A stretch of 64,000 bases of DNA. It comes from Actinomycetota bacterium. Its GTDB lineage: Bacteria; Actinomycetota; Acidimicrobiia; Acidimicrobiales; Microtrichaceae. The notes under the pieces were generated by a model. The model worked only from the letters and a program-made list of their open reading frames with translations. It searched no databases and had not been told where the DNA came from. The stretch lies in the NCBI GenBank assembly GCA_016703525.1, contig JADJBW010000001.1, positions 691,145-755,144 on the forward strand, written 5' to 3'. The position numbers and the translations under genes were made by a program. This document shows, piece by piece, positions 44,614 to 53,594 of this stretch (its first letter is position 1; the number at the start of each line of letters is the position of its first letter).

Positions 44614-44808
44614 CGGTTCGTATCCGCGGAACTGATCGAGGCTCGTGGCATGTCGTCGCGCTCCTTCGCCGTGGAGGTCGCAAGTAACGACGGCTACCTG
44701 CTGCGGAACTTCGTTGCTCGCGGCATTCGTGCGTTCGGAGTCGACCCGGCCCGAGGTCCGGCTGCGGCTGCAGAGGCCGTTGGCACTTTGGCCGCGCTCT
44801 CGGCGTGA
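44614..44808 (+). pseudogene. remnant of a class I SAM-dependent methyltransferase
   Basis: The plus-strand reading frame encodes FVSAELIEARG, then VEVASNDGYLLRNFVARGI, RAFGVDPARGPAAAAEAVG and ends at TGA 44806. This is the SAM-binding motif I region of the NDP-sugar C-methyltransferase-like family, which is normally about 400 residues, so only some 65 residues are left. There is no proper start or continuation. Whether it is a decayed sugar-modifying gene cut by an insertion or a deletion is unknown. Confidence 0.55.
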
Positions 44809-44965
44809 AACTCTCCGAGGCGCGACGAATCGACGCTCGCGGCGGCATCTGCCGCAGCAGCCAGGGTTCCGTGCGCGGTGGGAGCCGCCGGGGGCGTACC
44901 TCGATGATTGCGCCGACGGTGGATGAGTAGTACAGGGTGCGTCTCGCTGTCCGGCCTCGCCGCGA

Positions 44966-45145
44966 CTACCCGAGGAACTCGTTCGCGATCCGATGCTTCC
45001 ACGCCTGTGCCTCGGCACCGCGCAGGCGCCGGCCGGCAATGCGAATGCGGATCGCGTAACGCTCGGTGGGCGCTCCCGAGTCGTCGGGACGCGGTTCAGC
45101 CCAGTCCCATTCGATGACCGCGCCGGTCTCGTCAGTCCATTCCAT
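44966..45145 (-). CDS. short hypothetical ORF
   Basis: An ATG-started frame of 59 residues beginning MEWTDETGAVIEWDWAEP and ending NEFLG. The composition looks protein-like (alternating beta pattern, few rare codons). It overlaps the 3' end of the next gene in another frame, so it may instead be the true C-terminus of that gene after a frameshift. No family recognised. Confidence 0.3.
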   Translation of the reverse strand: MEWTDETGAVIEWDWAEPRPDDSGAPTERYAIRIRIAGRRLRGAEAQAWKHRIANEFLG

Positions 45146-45680
45146 TGACGCAGTCTCGCAGCCCCGCGGTGTGGCGCCGCGTGGACCCCAAAATGTGGTC
45201 GCATCCAACTGGCGGAACCCGGGTCCCTTGTAGCTGGCGAGCGACAGTCGGAGTGACCTCGCGATCGTCCAATCGGTAGTACTCCGAATGCGGGTAGTGC
45301 GGAAGCCCCCAGAACCCGTCGGTTCCCCAGAGGTCCACCTGCTCACGTGCGAAGTGGCCATCGGCGTCGGTCGGCCCGACCAGCCGCGGCACGATGTCGA
45401 GTGGGGCGACGATGTACTTGCCGCTGGCGAGGACGCGAGATAGCTCCTCGACAGCTGGATCCATGACGGACTGGAGGCCCTCCGCGAGTCGGCTTCGGAT
45501 GCCGTCGACCGAGACGTTGGTGTTCGCGCCTTCGAGTCGGGTGAACCAGAAGGTGCACGTCTCGCACCCATTCCCGACCTCGTACGCCCGGCGACCTTCG
45601 ATTCGCAGATATCGGGCGTGATGGGCGGCATGGACCCGGACCGTCTCGAAGGCAGCGACGCCGGTCTGTCCGAGGGTCAC
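45132..45680 (-). CDS. hypothetical protein, possibly frameshifted near its end
   Basis: Reading frame of 182 residues. It contains FRVxHAHAR-like HAAHHARYLRI, GNGCETCTFWFTRLEGANTNVS with a C-x-x-C pair, and EQVDLWGTDGFWGLPHYPHSEYYR. I recall similar actinobacterial proteins of unknown function, in which a conserved C-terminal region of about 80 residues follows the SEYYR segment. Here the frame after about 45260 looks unlike those, suggesting truncation or an indel. Start codon weak. Confidence 0.5.
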   Translation of the reverse strand: MTLGQTGVAAFETVRVHAAHHARYLRIEGRRAYEVGNGCETCTFWFTRLEGANTNVSVDGIRSRLAEGLQSVMDPAVEELSRVLASGKYIVAPLDIVPRLVGPTDADGHFAREQVDLWGTDGFWGLPHYPHSEYYRLDDREVTPTVARQLQGTRVPPVGCDHILGSTRRHTAGLRDCVNGMD

Positions 45681-45918
45681 GGGACCCGTCTGGCCTACAA
45701 GTCGTGACGAGGTCGCTCCTGAGCGCTGGGACCGTCACGGTAGCGAAGGAATTGGGGAGCCGCGTGAACTGACTGCCGGCACAGACCCCTCGGCCGATGC
45801 GTAAGTGCCGGTGTTCAACTTGGGTTGCCGTGGCATACTGGAACTTGCCGAGGGCCCAGGGCCTGAGGAAGTGAGCCCAGCCAACGTCCGGACGGTCGAA
45901 GGCTGGGTTTGCGGCTTT
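45681..45918. other. intergenic, no gene seen
   Basis: No coding frame with family likeness on either strand. CATACT at about 45832 resembles a -10 element pointing rightward, but nothing convincing follows it. Confidence 0.4.
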
Positions 45919-46455
45919 TCAGCCGACCTCGGTGACCGAGTTGACGGCGGAAGCGATTCGGCGCTGCCACTCGCCACCGGCGCCCCACAGCCAGGCGAAC
46001 GAATCTGGGAACCAGAGCAGCGGCTCGTGGTCACCGTCGACGTGCTCGTAGCTGAGCGGCGGCTGTCGACGGCGCGCCGATGCGATCACTGGGCAGTCCT
46101 CGGGGTCCTGATGATGCCGACTCTCGAGGATCAACGAGACGGGCTCGCCTCGAGACTGGAGGTCGCTGACGATCGCCGCGAGGCAGAGGCGTCGCATGTC
46201 GGCTTCGCTGCGGCCGAGCTCGGCGCGGCACACGAAGATCGAGACATCGACTTCCAGCTCCACGAGCGCCGACGCGATCTGGCGACGGTGTCGGGCGCCC
46301 TCCTTGCTGAAGTGCAGACGCGACTGGCCGGGCAGTAGCAGCTGCTTGACGTGGCGACGAAGTGTCCCCGCCCGAGCTGGGTCGACGAGCACGGAGCACA
46401 TCAGGTACCGCCCGGGGCGAGCGCTCTCGTCCACGTAGGCGAGAAAATCTGTCAC
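45919..46455 (-). CDS. DUF3800 domain protein
   Basis: Protein of 178 residues starting FLAYVDESARPGRYLMCSVLV, the conserved N-terminus of the DUF3800 family. These proteins have an RNase-H-like look with Asp/Glu residues (YVDES) and are common on mobile elements; their activity is not established. GTG 46455 lies one base after the integrase stop, so the two form a unit. Confidence 0.7.
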   Translation of the reverse strand: MTDFLAYVDESARPGRYLMCSVLVDPARAGTLRRHVKQLLLPGQSRLHFSKEGARHRRQIASALVELEVDVSIFVCRAELGRSEADMRRLCLAAIVSDLQSRGEPVSLILESRHHQDPEDCPVIASARRRQPPLSYEHVDGDHEPLLWFPDSFAWLWGAGGEWQRRIASAVNSVTEVG

Positions 46456-46456
46456 G

Positions 46457-47428
46457 TCATGTCCCGAAGATGTTCGCCGCGACGGTGTCGGCGGCGGCTG
46501 CGTCGAGGCTGGGGGCTACGTGGCTGTAGGTGTCGATGGTGACGGCGATGGTCGCGTGGCCCAACCGATCGGACACGACCTTCGGATGCACTCCCGCATT
46601 GAGCGCGAGTGTCGCCCGAGTGTGGCGCAGATTGTGAGGCCCCCGCAGCGCCGGCAATTTCGTCTCGCCGACGTACCGCTGAAACTGACGCGAGAAGCGG
46701 CCGGGATGCTCGGGTCGGCCGGTCCCGTCGCAAATCACCAGATCGAACGAGCCAGCGTCCGCGGTCGAGCGCTTCGCCAGGGGGGGGGTCGCGAGTCGTC
46801 GCGCCGGCGGCGGTTGGGGGGGGTGAGCTTGTCGTTCACCGTGGTGTCGTCTGCGTCACCGGGGGCGCCGCGGGGGGCGCGCTCGCCCCGCAGACCGCCC
46901 CCCGCGCGCGGGGGGGGGGGGGGGGGGGGGCGGACAGCGGCGGGCCGTGGCGGGGGGGGGGGGGGGGGGGCCCGCGCGCGCGCGGGGGGGGGCGGGGGGG
47001 GGGGGGGGGGGGGGGCCCACATTGCGCATCACGAGGCGCAACCGCTCGGCATCGGCGAGCGCCCGGTGCAACACGATGTGGGTGTTGCGCACCGTCTTCG
47101 GGGCGGGAGTTCGACCCGCCGGGCCGCCCTCGTTGAAGAGCCTGGTGTAGAAGCGCTCGACCTCGATCGCCGTGAGCGCCTGGAGCTTGCGGGACCCGAG
47201 ACCCCACGTGATCCGATCCACTGCGACCACGTAGCTCGCCCACGTGGTCTCACGCAGCTGGGGCTTCACCGTCTGGAGCCACTCGGTCAGGTAGCGATCG
47301 AGCGTCACCGAGGTCGGCGCGACGGCGGTGCCGGCCCGCAACCCTGACATGAAGTCCCCGAGGGCCTCCTCGGCCGCCGCCTTGGTGGCGAACCCGCCCT
47401 TGGTGCCCGGGGTGGGTTTCGAACCCAC
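46457..47428 (-). pseudogene. tyrosine recombinase/integrase, N-terminally cut and interrupted by poly-G sequence
   Basis: The core-binding part (SVTLDRYLTEWLQTVKPQL, RETTWASYVVAVDRI, EVERFYTRLF) lies at about 47020-47380. The catalytic C-terminus lies at 46457-46800: HNLRHTRATLAL with the second Arg box, RLGHATIAVTIDTYSHV with the nucleophile Tyr. Between them, about 46780-47018, are runs of G and C that cannot encode the missing first catalytic Arg region. The N-terminal AP2-like arm-binding domain is absent: the frame enters directly from a tRNA 3' end (47401-47457). It is either a truncated integrase or an assembly chimera. Confidence 0.75.
46775..47018. other. low-complexity poly-G block, probable sequence artefact
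   Basis: Runs of 20 or more G residues alternate with GC-only stretches, inside an integrase gene whose two flanks are good coding sequence. Such runs are typical of failed bases or a poorly resolved join, and nothing in it should be translated. Confidence 0.75.
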
Positions 47429-47457
47429 ACGTCCCCTGAGGGACCGAGGGGTTTAAG
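47401..47457 (-). tRNA. 3' half of a tRNA-Leu(UAA): attachment-site remnant
   Basis: On the minus strand, the anticodon loop CTTAAAC (anticodon TAA) is followed by a variable arm (GTCCC/GGGAC), a perfect T-arm GTGGG-TTCGAAA-CCCAC, the acceptor strand CCCGGGC with discriminator A, and an encoded CCA. The 5' half (acceptor, D-arm and 5' anticodon stem) is missing; the upstream bases do not pair. A tRNA half beginning at the anticodon loop is what integration at a tRNA gene leaves behind. Not a functional tRNA. Confidence 0.75.
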
Positions 47458-47870
47458 CCGCCGGAAGTCGGTGCTGCGTGGTGCCGCTCAGTCCAGGAAG
47501 GCCCGAGTTCGTTGACGAAACAGCCCTCTCGCGTCCGGTTGACGAGCGCCTCGTCCGGCCGTCACGGCGGACTTCGCGACTATTCCGCGACTAGGAGGGC
47601 AAAGCGATTCGCCTCAGGATCGGGGGGACCGAACGAACGCAACGGTGCGATCATGGGATGGGACCGATGCAACTTGAATGCCATCCCCCCGAGGCGTCCG
47701 GAGACTCCGGAGAACCCCTGAATCTCGGGGATCTACTTCGCTTGTGTTCGGCACTGTTCATTGCGCACGCCCGCCAACGAGGTGGGCTACGGAATTGAGT
47801 CTCTCGGAGCGCTCGGTGATCTCTTCGGCTGACGCGCTGAGATCGCAAACGTCGCAACTGAACGAACCTG
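47458..47870. other. intergenic, no gene recognised
   Basis: No credible coding frame. It holds an 11-bp direct repeat (47573-47593, TTC-GCGACTA then TTCCGCGACTA) that might be an integrase arm site, and a 15-base palindrome TCCGGAG-A-CTCCGGA at 47697-47711. Confidence 0.4.
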
Positions 47871-47897
47871 ACTGACGCGCGTCAGTGACGCGCGTTA
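47871..47897. promoter_or_regulatory. TetR-type operator
   Basis: ACTGACGCGCGTCAGT (47871-47886) is a perfect 16-base palindrome, followed at once by a second near-copy TGACGCGCGTTA. It ends 12 bases before the ATG of the TetR-family gene, so autoregulation of this cluster is very likely. Confidence 0.7.
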
Positions 47898-47908
47898 GCA
47901 TTCGACCC

Positions 47909-48518
47909 ATGAACGTTTCTGTGGCCACCAACCCACCGGCTTCGATAGCGGGGAACCGTCGTTCGGCCCAGCGGGCGGCCACCCGGGCGCGGCTCTTCGA
48001 CGAGACGGTCAAGGAGTTCAAGGCTCGGGGTTTCGCCGAGACCGAGATCGAGGTGATCACCGAGCGCGTCGGGGTGTCGCGAGGGGCGTTCTACGTCCAC
48101 CGCGGGTAAGGACGAGGTGCTGCGCAAGCTCCTGCTGATCGAGGAGGGGCGTATCGCCGCGGCGGCGCAGGCGGTGAGCGACCGGGGCGTCCCGCTCGAG
48201 GCAGTGTTCGGGGCTGTGATCGATGCCGTTCTCGCCGCTGAGCGCAGGCTGGGCCGTCGCCTCGTCCGCGACCTCTGCGCCGCCCAGTTCCGCCCAGATT
48301 TCGCCCAGATCCAGGACGTCGGCGACCACCCGTTGGGCGTGATGCTGGTCGGCGCGATCGCCGAGCGTTCGCCGGAGGTCGATCCGGTCGACCTGGCGAT
48401 GACCTTTCTCACGGGCATGTTCGGCCTGCTCGCTACCGACGACGCGTCGACCGCTCACCGCCGACGGAGCCTCGATCTGCTGGTCCGCCTCACCTCGACC
48501 GAGACGAGCGGCCGATGA
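47909..48518 (+). CDS. TetR family transcriptional regulator, frameshifted
   Basis: Repressor of about 203 residues. The HTH part reads RARLFDETVKEFKARGFAET, VGVSRGAFYVH. At about 48104-48106 an extra G in GGG puts the frame into a stop; removing it gives FYVHRGKDEVLRKLLLIEE. The ligand domain continues to 48518. The stop overlaps the methyltransferase ATG by 4 nt, so it heads and co-transcribes with the P450/methyltransferase cluster. It has a near-perfect operator just upstream. Confidence 0.8.
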
Positions 48519-49537
48519 CCACGCATCGGCCCACGACCCTGCTCGACCGATTCGGCGCCCTACGCGGGCTACTGACGATCAGCGACGAGGACTTCCACGC
48601 GTTCATAGGGAGCTACGGCGAGCTGTTCGTCGGCTCTCCCGAGAACACCAAGGCCGACTACGACGCCGGCATCCCGCCGCAGGGCTATGACCAGGGCAGC
48701 AGTCACGAGCTACAGGCGCTCTACAAGGTGATCCATCTCCTCTGCACGCTCGGTTCGGTCGAGAAGATGTACATGCCGCCGGTGATCGATACCGAGAGGT
48801 CGGTCCTGCAGAACCAGATCCTGTTCGAGCGGATCGTGGCCGACGACCTCCACCTGCAACCCCGCCAGAAGGTGCTGGACCTGGGATGCGGTTGCGGCGC
48901 GATCGCCGAGCACATCGCCGAACTCACCGGGGCCACGCCCCACGGCATCAACCTCGACGCGTCGCAGATCGACAAAGCGCATCGCAACCCCAACCTCCCG
49001 GCCGCCAACTTCACCGTCGGCGACTTCAATCAGCCACTCCCCTACGACGACGCCTCCTTCGACGCGGTCTATGCGATCCAGCCGCTCACCTACCTCCGGA
49101 ACCACGCGTTCACGTTCGCCGAAGTGTTCCGCGTCCTGAAGCCGGGCGGCCGATTCGTCATGAACGACGTCGCCGCGCTCGACGCCTACGACCGCAACGA
49201 CGAACGGCACCGGACGCTGATCCAACACACCCGTGAACTCACCGTATTCGGCGGGTTCTGGTACTACCGCTACTGGGAGGACGCGTACCGGGACGCCGGC
49301 TTCGAGCTGATCTCGTCGGTGGGGCGAAGCGCGGTCGAGATGATCGAGAAGGAAGTCGCCCTGTTCAGCCGGTACGAAGCCGTGTTCAAGGCGCTCGCCA
49401 AGGTGCGGGTCATTCCGAAGAAGACCGACGCTCTCCTGCAACGTCTGAACCAGAACAGCCACTCCTACATCGAGGCCGAACGCGCCGAGCTCCTGACGCT
49501 CAACTGGCATTGCGTCGGCCAGAAGCCCGAACCGTGA
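48515..49537 (+). CDS. class I SAM-dependent methyltransferase, sterol-methyltransferase-like
   Basis: Cytoplasmic enzyme of 340 residues, intact. Motif I is VLDLGCGCGAIAEHIAEL, the post-I segment GATPHGINLDASQIDKA resembles SMT-type GxNxxxYQ, and YAIQPLTYLRN and VLKPGGRFVMND follow. The order suggests methyl transfer to a carbon or oxygen of a lipid-like or polyketide-like substrate; not decided. It is the second gene of the TetR cluster, directly followed by a P450. Confidence 0.8.
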   Translation: MTTHRPTTLLDRFGALRGLLTISDEDFHAFIGSYGELFVGSPENTKADYDAGIPPQGYDQGSSHELQALYKVIHLLCTLGSVEKMYMPPVIDTERSVLQNQILFERIVADDLHLQPRQKVLDLGCGCGAIAEHIAELTGATPHGINLDASQIDKAHRNPNLPAANFTVGDFNQPLPYDDASFDAVYAIQPLTYLRNHAFTFAEVFRVLKPGGRFVMNDVAALDAYDRNDERHRTLIQHTRELTVFGGFWYYRYWEDAYRDAGFELISSVGRSAVEMIEKEVALFSRYEAVFKALAKVRVIPKKTDALLQRLNQNSHSYIEAERAELLTLNWHCVGQKPEP

Positions 49538-49573
49538 CGGGTGGCGGAACGCGCCACGAACCCGGAGGCGAAC

Positions 49574-50921
49574 ATGACGACGCTCGACGCACCGCCCGCG
49601 GGCAACCACCCGTCCGCCGCTGGTGAGGTCGGCGCCCGTCATCGGTCCGGTCCGCGCGTTCACCGGCGACGTGCTTCCGTTCCTCACCCGGTGCCGGGTG
49701 ACGTACGGCGACGCATTCCGGCTCCGCATGTTCAACCTGGAGATGACGTGCCTGTGCGGTCCGGATGCCCTGGCGTTGCTGCAGAGCGACACGTGCCTGC
49801 GGACGAGCTCATCGATGCACGTGCTGACACCGAGATGCAGAGCCGCTTCGCCCAGCATGTTCGACGGCCCGCACCACCAGATGTTCCGCAAGGCTCACCA
49901 CCAGTTCATGAACCACAGCCTCGAGTCGACCCGCCGCGAGGGCATCCAGGGCTGGCTCGACGAACACACCGCCCGCTGGCAGCCCGGCGCCAGGGTGGAC
50001 GTGCTTCACGAGGCCCAAACCCAGACGGTCGACGTCTTGTCCCACCTGCTGAACGGCGAACCGTTCCCGTTCAAAAACGGGAGCTGGCGCAGGTCGTCCA
50101 CACCTCATCTGGTCCACGTTCGGCCATGCTCCGAAGTTGATCCTGCGCAACCCGTCGTACCGGTCTGCCCAGAAGCGCATGCGCTCGCACCTGCTGAAGC
50201 TCGTCGCCGAGATCCGCGCCAACCCCGAACGGGCTGCCGCAACGCTGGTGGGGCGCTACCTCGACCTCCCGGTCCCGCCCGAACTGGAGGGTGGGTCAAC
50301 GAGGACCTCGTTGCGGTGCCGTACGGCGCCTACCTGGCCGGCTTCGACACCGTCGCGTCGGCCGCTTCGTTCCTCGTCTACCGGCTTCTCTCGAACCCCG
50401 ATTCCCTGGCGCAGGTCCGCGCCGAGTACGAGGAACTCGCCCGCGGTGCGACCGGTCCGGTCGACCCCGCGCAGCAGCGATACCTCCGCGCCGCGTTCGT
50501 CGAGACCGTGCGGCTCAACCCACCTGGGTCCGCCGTCCTCCGCTTCGCCGAACGCGACTTCGAGTTCGCGGGCCACACCATCCGCAAGGACGACGAGATC
50601 CTCGTCGTCATCGCCAGCGACCACCTCGACGAGGAGTACTTCCCGAACCCGACCGACTTCGATCCGGGCCGGTTCCTCGGCGACGGCTCGGCCGACCTGA
50701 AGCGCCGAGTCCTCCCATTCGGGAGCGGCGCCCACCGGTGCACCGGCGCCGCGCTCGGCGAGCTCATTGCCGTCGAGATGGTGTCGCACTGGATCAACCG
50801 ATTCGACCTCAGGATCGAACCCAGCCGTGCCGGCATCCAGGTCACGGCACGGCCATACACACAGCCGAAGGGCTTGCGCGTCCGAGTCGTCGGCCGTCGC
50901 GTCGCGCTGACCGACCGCTGA
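49574..50921 (+). CDS. cytochrome P450, several frameshifts
   Basis: Heme monooxygenase. The C-terminal part is intact: I-helix segment YLAGFDTVASAASFLVY, ExxR in ETVRLNPPGS, and heme Cys in FGSGAHRCTGAALGE. The N-terminal part (PVIGPVRAFTGD, MFDGPHHQMFRKAHHQF) and the middle (RNPSYRSAQKRMRSHLLK) lie in other frames. Joins are needed at about 49625, near 49828 and 49858, 50085 and 50288. The middle pairs restore the same frame, which argues for sequence error. ATG 49574 follows GGAGG. Substrate is unknown, likely the product or substrate of the methyltransferase. Confidence 0.8.
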
Positions 50922-50998
50922 GCAGCAACGCCGCCGCGCCGGGCCGTCATGAGGGCGGGACCGCTCGGGGCCAGCGAGCCTCGCGTACCCTTCGCCGG

Positions 50999-52398
50999 GT
51001 GGATCCGATCCCCGTAGCGCTCGACGCGACCATCCGACTCCGGCTCCGCGAACGCCACACCCAGGGACTGGCGTTGGCCTGCTTCGACGCCGACGGCATC
51101 CGTTTCGCCGGAGGCGTCGGCTACGCCGACCTGGCCTGCGTGAACCCGTCACTCCGCAGACGGTGTTTCGGGTGGCGTCGATCTCGAAGCTGTTGACGAC
51201 GACGCTGGCGCTGACAGCGGTCGACGCCGGGCTGATCGATCTCGATGAGCCGGTTAATCGCTATCTGCCAGTCGGTCTTCGGATCACCACGGCCGACGGG
51301 GCGCCGGCGACGTCTCGGGTTCGCACGTTGCTATCGCACACGTCCGGCCTCCCCGCCGGGGCGCGCGGCGCCGACCTCGGCAACCCCGCACTCACTCGCA
51401 TTGCCAACGCCGCGCCCCTTCGGTCCCTCGCCGACGCCATCTCCGGGCTACGACTCGTCCAGCGGCCGGGCGAGCGGGTGATCTACTCGAACGTTGCGTT
51501 CAACGTGGCGGGCTTCATCGCCGCTCGAGCGTTCGGCCAGCCGTTCGAGGACGCGGCCCGAACGCATGCGCTCGAACCCTCGGCATGGCGGACGCGGCGT
51601 TTCCCTCATCGGGTGGGTCCAGGCGTCGCGACTCCCACGGTTCGATCGTTCCCCGGGCGTGGACCGAAGCCGGCGAACCGCGTACGATTGGTCGCCACCC
51701 CGATGGGCGGGCTGACGACGAACGTGCTGGACCTGGCCCGCTTCGGCCAGATGGTTCTCAACGGCGGCGAACACGGCGGTCGGCGCATCCTGAGCACCGA
51801 GGTGCTCAGCGCGGCGACCACGTTGAGCGTCCGGAACCACCCCGAACTCGAACAGGGCTACGGGCTCGGGTTCAAGGTCCGGACCTGGCGCGGCCGCACG
51901 ATCATCGGCCACGACGGCAACATGCCCGGCGTCGCCACCCAGCTCTGGCTGGCACCCGAGGACGGCGTGGGGGTGGTGGTGCTCACCAACGGCTACGCGC
52001 TGGCCGTGCCCCACGAGATCGCCGCCACCGCGTTGGAGCACGCGCTCGGATTAGCGCCGATCCCGGCGCCCCGTCCTCCCGCACACGTCCAGGCATGGGA
52101 GGAGCTCGGGCGACGGGTCGAGGGCAGCTACGAGCTCCAGGACTCCCAGATCCCCGGGCTCACCGGATGGCTCGCCAACCGCGTCGCCAAGATTCGCCTC
52201 CGCCACGAGACCGCCGGCCGGCTCCGGCTGGAGGGCAACCCGGGATCCGACGGACCAGTCTGGCTCTGGCCCGACGGCGAAGTCGGCCACTACCGAGTCG
52301 ACGGCTCCGTCGACCCCGGCGCCAACGCGTTCATCGAGCAACAACCCGACGGACCCCACCTGTGGCTCACCCACGCCACCCACCTGCTCCGCAAGTAA
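50999..52398 (+). CDS. serine hydrolase of the beta-lactamase class C family, frameshifted
   Basis: Protein of about 466 residues. The SxxK motif is in VASISKLLT, the YxN motif in IYSNVAF, and the third motif region near TIIGHDGNMPG. The frame breaks at about 51140 and returns after FRVAS; a second pair of breaks at about 51576 and 51612 alters LGMADAAF. Members hydrolyse esters or peptides; many have no lactamase activity. No signal peptide is visible. Start GTG 50999. It is the fourth gene of the TetR cluster. Confidence 0.78.
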
Positions 52399-52438
52399 GC
52401 CGGACCCCGGGGCACTTGTCGATCGGAACTACCGCGCT

Positions 52439-53186
52439 GTGAAGGCGGACGCCAAACGCGACGCCGCAACGCATCCGCACTCGGGAATCGCGACCGTGTC
52501 CGTCGTGCTCGACGGCGCGGTCCAGTACGCGGAGACGACCGGCAGCAAGGGCGTACTCCGCGCCGGGTCCGTCGAGTGGATGCGAGCCGGCGGCGGTGTG
52601 TGGCACACCGGCAGCTGCGCTTCCTGGGCCGGTGCGCGCCTTCCAGCTCTGGGTCGCACTCCCCGAATACCTCGAGAATGCGCCAATCAGAGCCGCTACC
52701 TCGACCCCGCCGACGTCCCTGAGGCCGGTCCGTTCGCGTCATCCTCGGCTCTATCAGGGGCTCCGCAGCCTGATCGACTCGCCGCCCATGACCCACCTCG
52801 TCGTCACCCTCCGAGACGGCGAACGCTGGAGCTACCAACCCCCAGCGGGCCACGACGTCGCCTGGGTCGCGATCAGCCAGGGCGCCCTCGATGCGTCCTT
52901 AGGCATCACCCGCGGCGAAGTCGCGGTGTTCGAGAACGGCGAATCTGAGATCAGCTTCGTCGCCGACGGCGACACCCAGTTCGTGCTCGGCTCCGCACCG
53001 AGGCACCCCCACCCCCTCGTGCTCGGCAACTACTCGGTTCACACCTCCGGCGCCGCTCTCCAACAGGGCGAGGCCGAGATCCGACGCATCGGCGCCGAAC
53101 TCCGCGACAGCGGCAAGAACAGCTATGCGCTTGCCCAACTCGAACCCGAACGCGAACTCCCCTTCAACCGAAAGACACGCTCATGA
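52439..53186 (+). CDS. pirin family protein, N-terminally short and frameshifted
   Basis: Cupin-fold protein. AATHPHSGIATVSVVLDGAV holds the N-terminal metal-ligand region (HPH), and AGGGVWHTGS continues it. At about 52630 the frame shifts to one reading QLWVALPEYLENAP, then the C-terminal cupin half to 53186. The first 40 or so residues of a full pirin are missing before the GTG at 52439, so this may be a broken gene. Pirins bind iron and some act as quercetinases or redox regulators. Confidence 0.65.
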
Positions 53187-53553
53187 ATATCGCCCTGTGG
53201 ATCGTCGCCGGCGTACTCGCGGCGGCCTTCACTGCGGCCGGCATCCCCAAGCTCGTCGTTCCCCGTGAACGCCTCGCAGAGAAGATGGCCTGGGTCACCG
53301 ACGCCACCGACGCCCAGGTCAAGCTGGTCGGCGGCCTCGAGATCGCCGGAGCCATCGGGCTCATCCTGCCCGCCGCGCTCAACATCGCCCCCGTCCTCGT
53401 GCCCATCGCTGCGATCGGACTCGCGGCCACGATGATCGGCGCCCTCGCGGTCCACATCAGGCACCGTGAAGGACTCGCCGCGGCGGCGCCATCGTGCTCG
53501 GCCTCCTGTGCGTCTTCGTCGCGTGGGGACGCTTCGGCCCGCACGCGTTCTGA
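53183..53553 (+). CDS. DoxX-like membrane protein, frameshifted at its C-terminus
   Basis: Small membrane protein of about 123 residues with four helices. The start NIALWIVAGVLAAAFTAAG and GLEIAGAIGLILPA are DoxX-like. An indel at about 53485 is needed to reach the natural end LGLLCVFVAWGRFGPHAF at 53553. DoxX proteins are often paired with redox or thiosulfate proteins; function here unknown. ATG 53183 overlaps the pirin stop (ATGA). Confidence 0.65.
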
Positions 53554-53594
53554 GCGATTCGGCACAGGCGTTGTGCCGGCAGTGCTCGGTGGAG

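Noticed and set aside
44809..44965. Possible continuation of the methyltransferase remnant
   Set aside because: No frame on either strand continues the family after the TGA at 44806.
46900..47018. G-quadruplex or proline-rich protein encoded by the poly-G block
   Set aside because: The runs are too long and uniform for actinobacterial DNA and interrupt a conserved integrase; artefact is simpler.
47512..47721. Small plus-strand ORF of 69 codons between the tRNA remnant and the TetR gene
   Set aside because: No ribosome site, no similarity and a composition like translated noncoding DNA.
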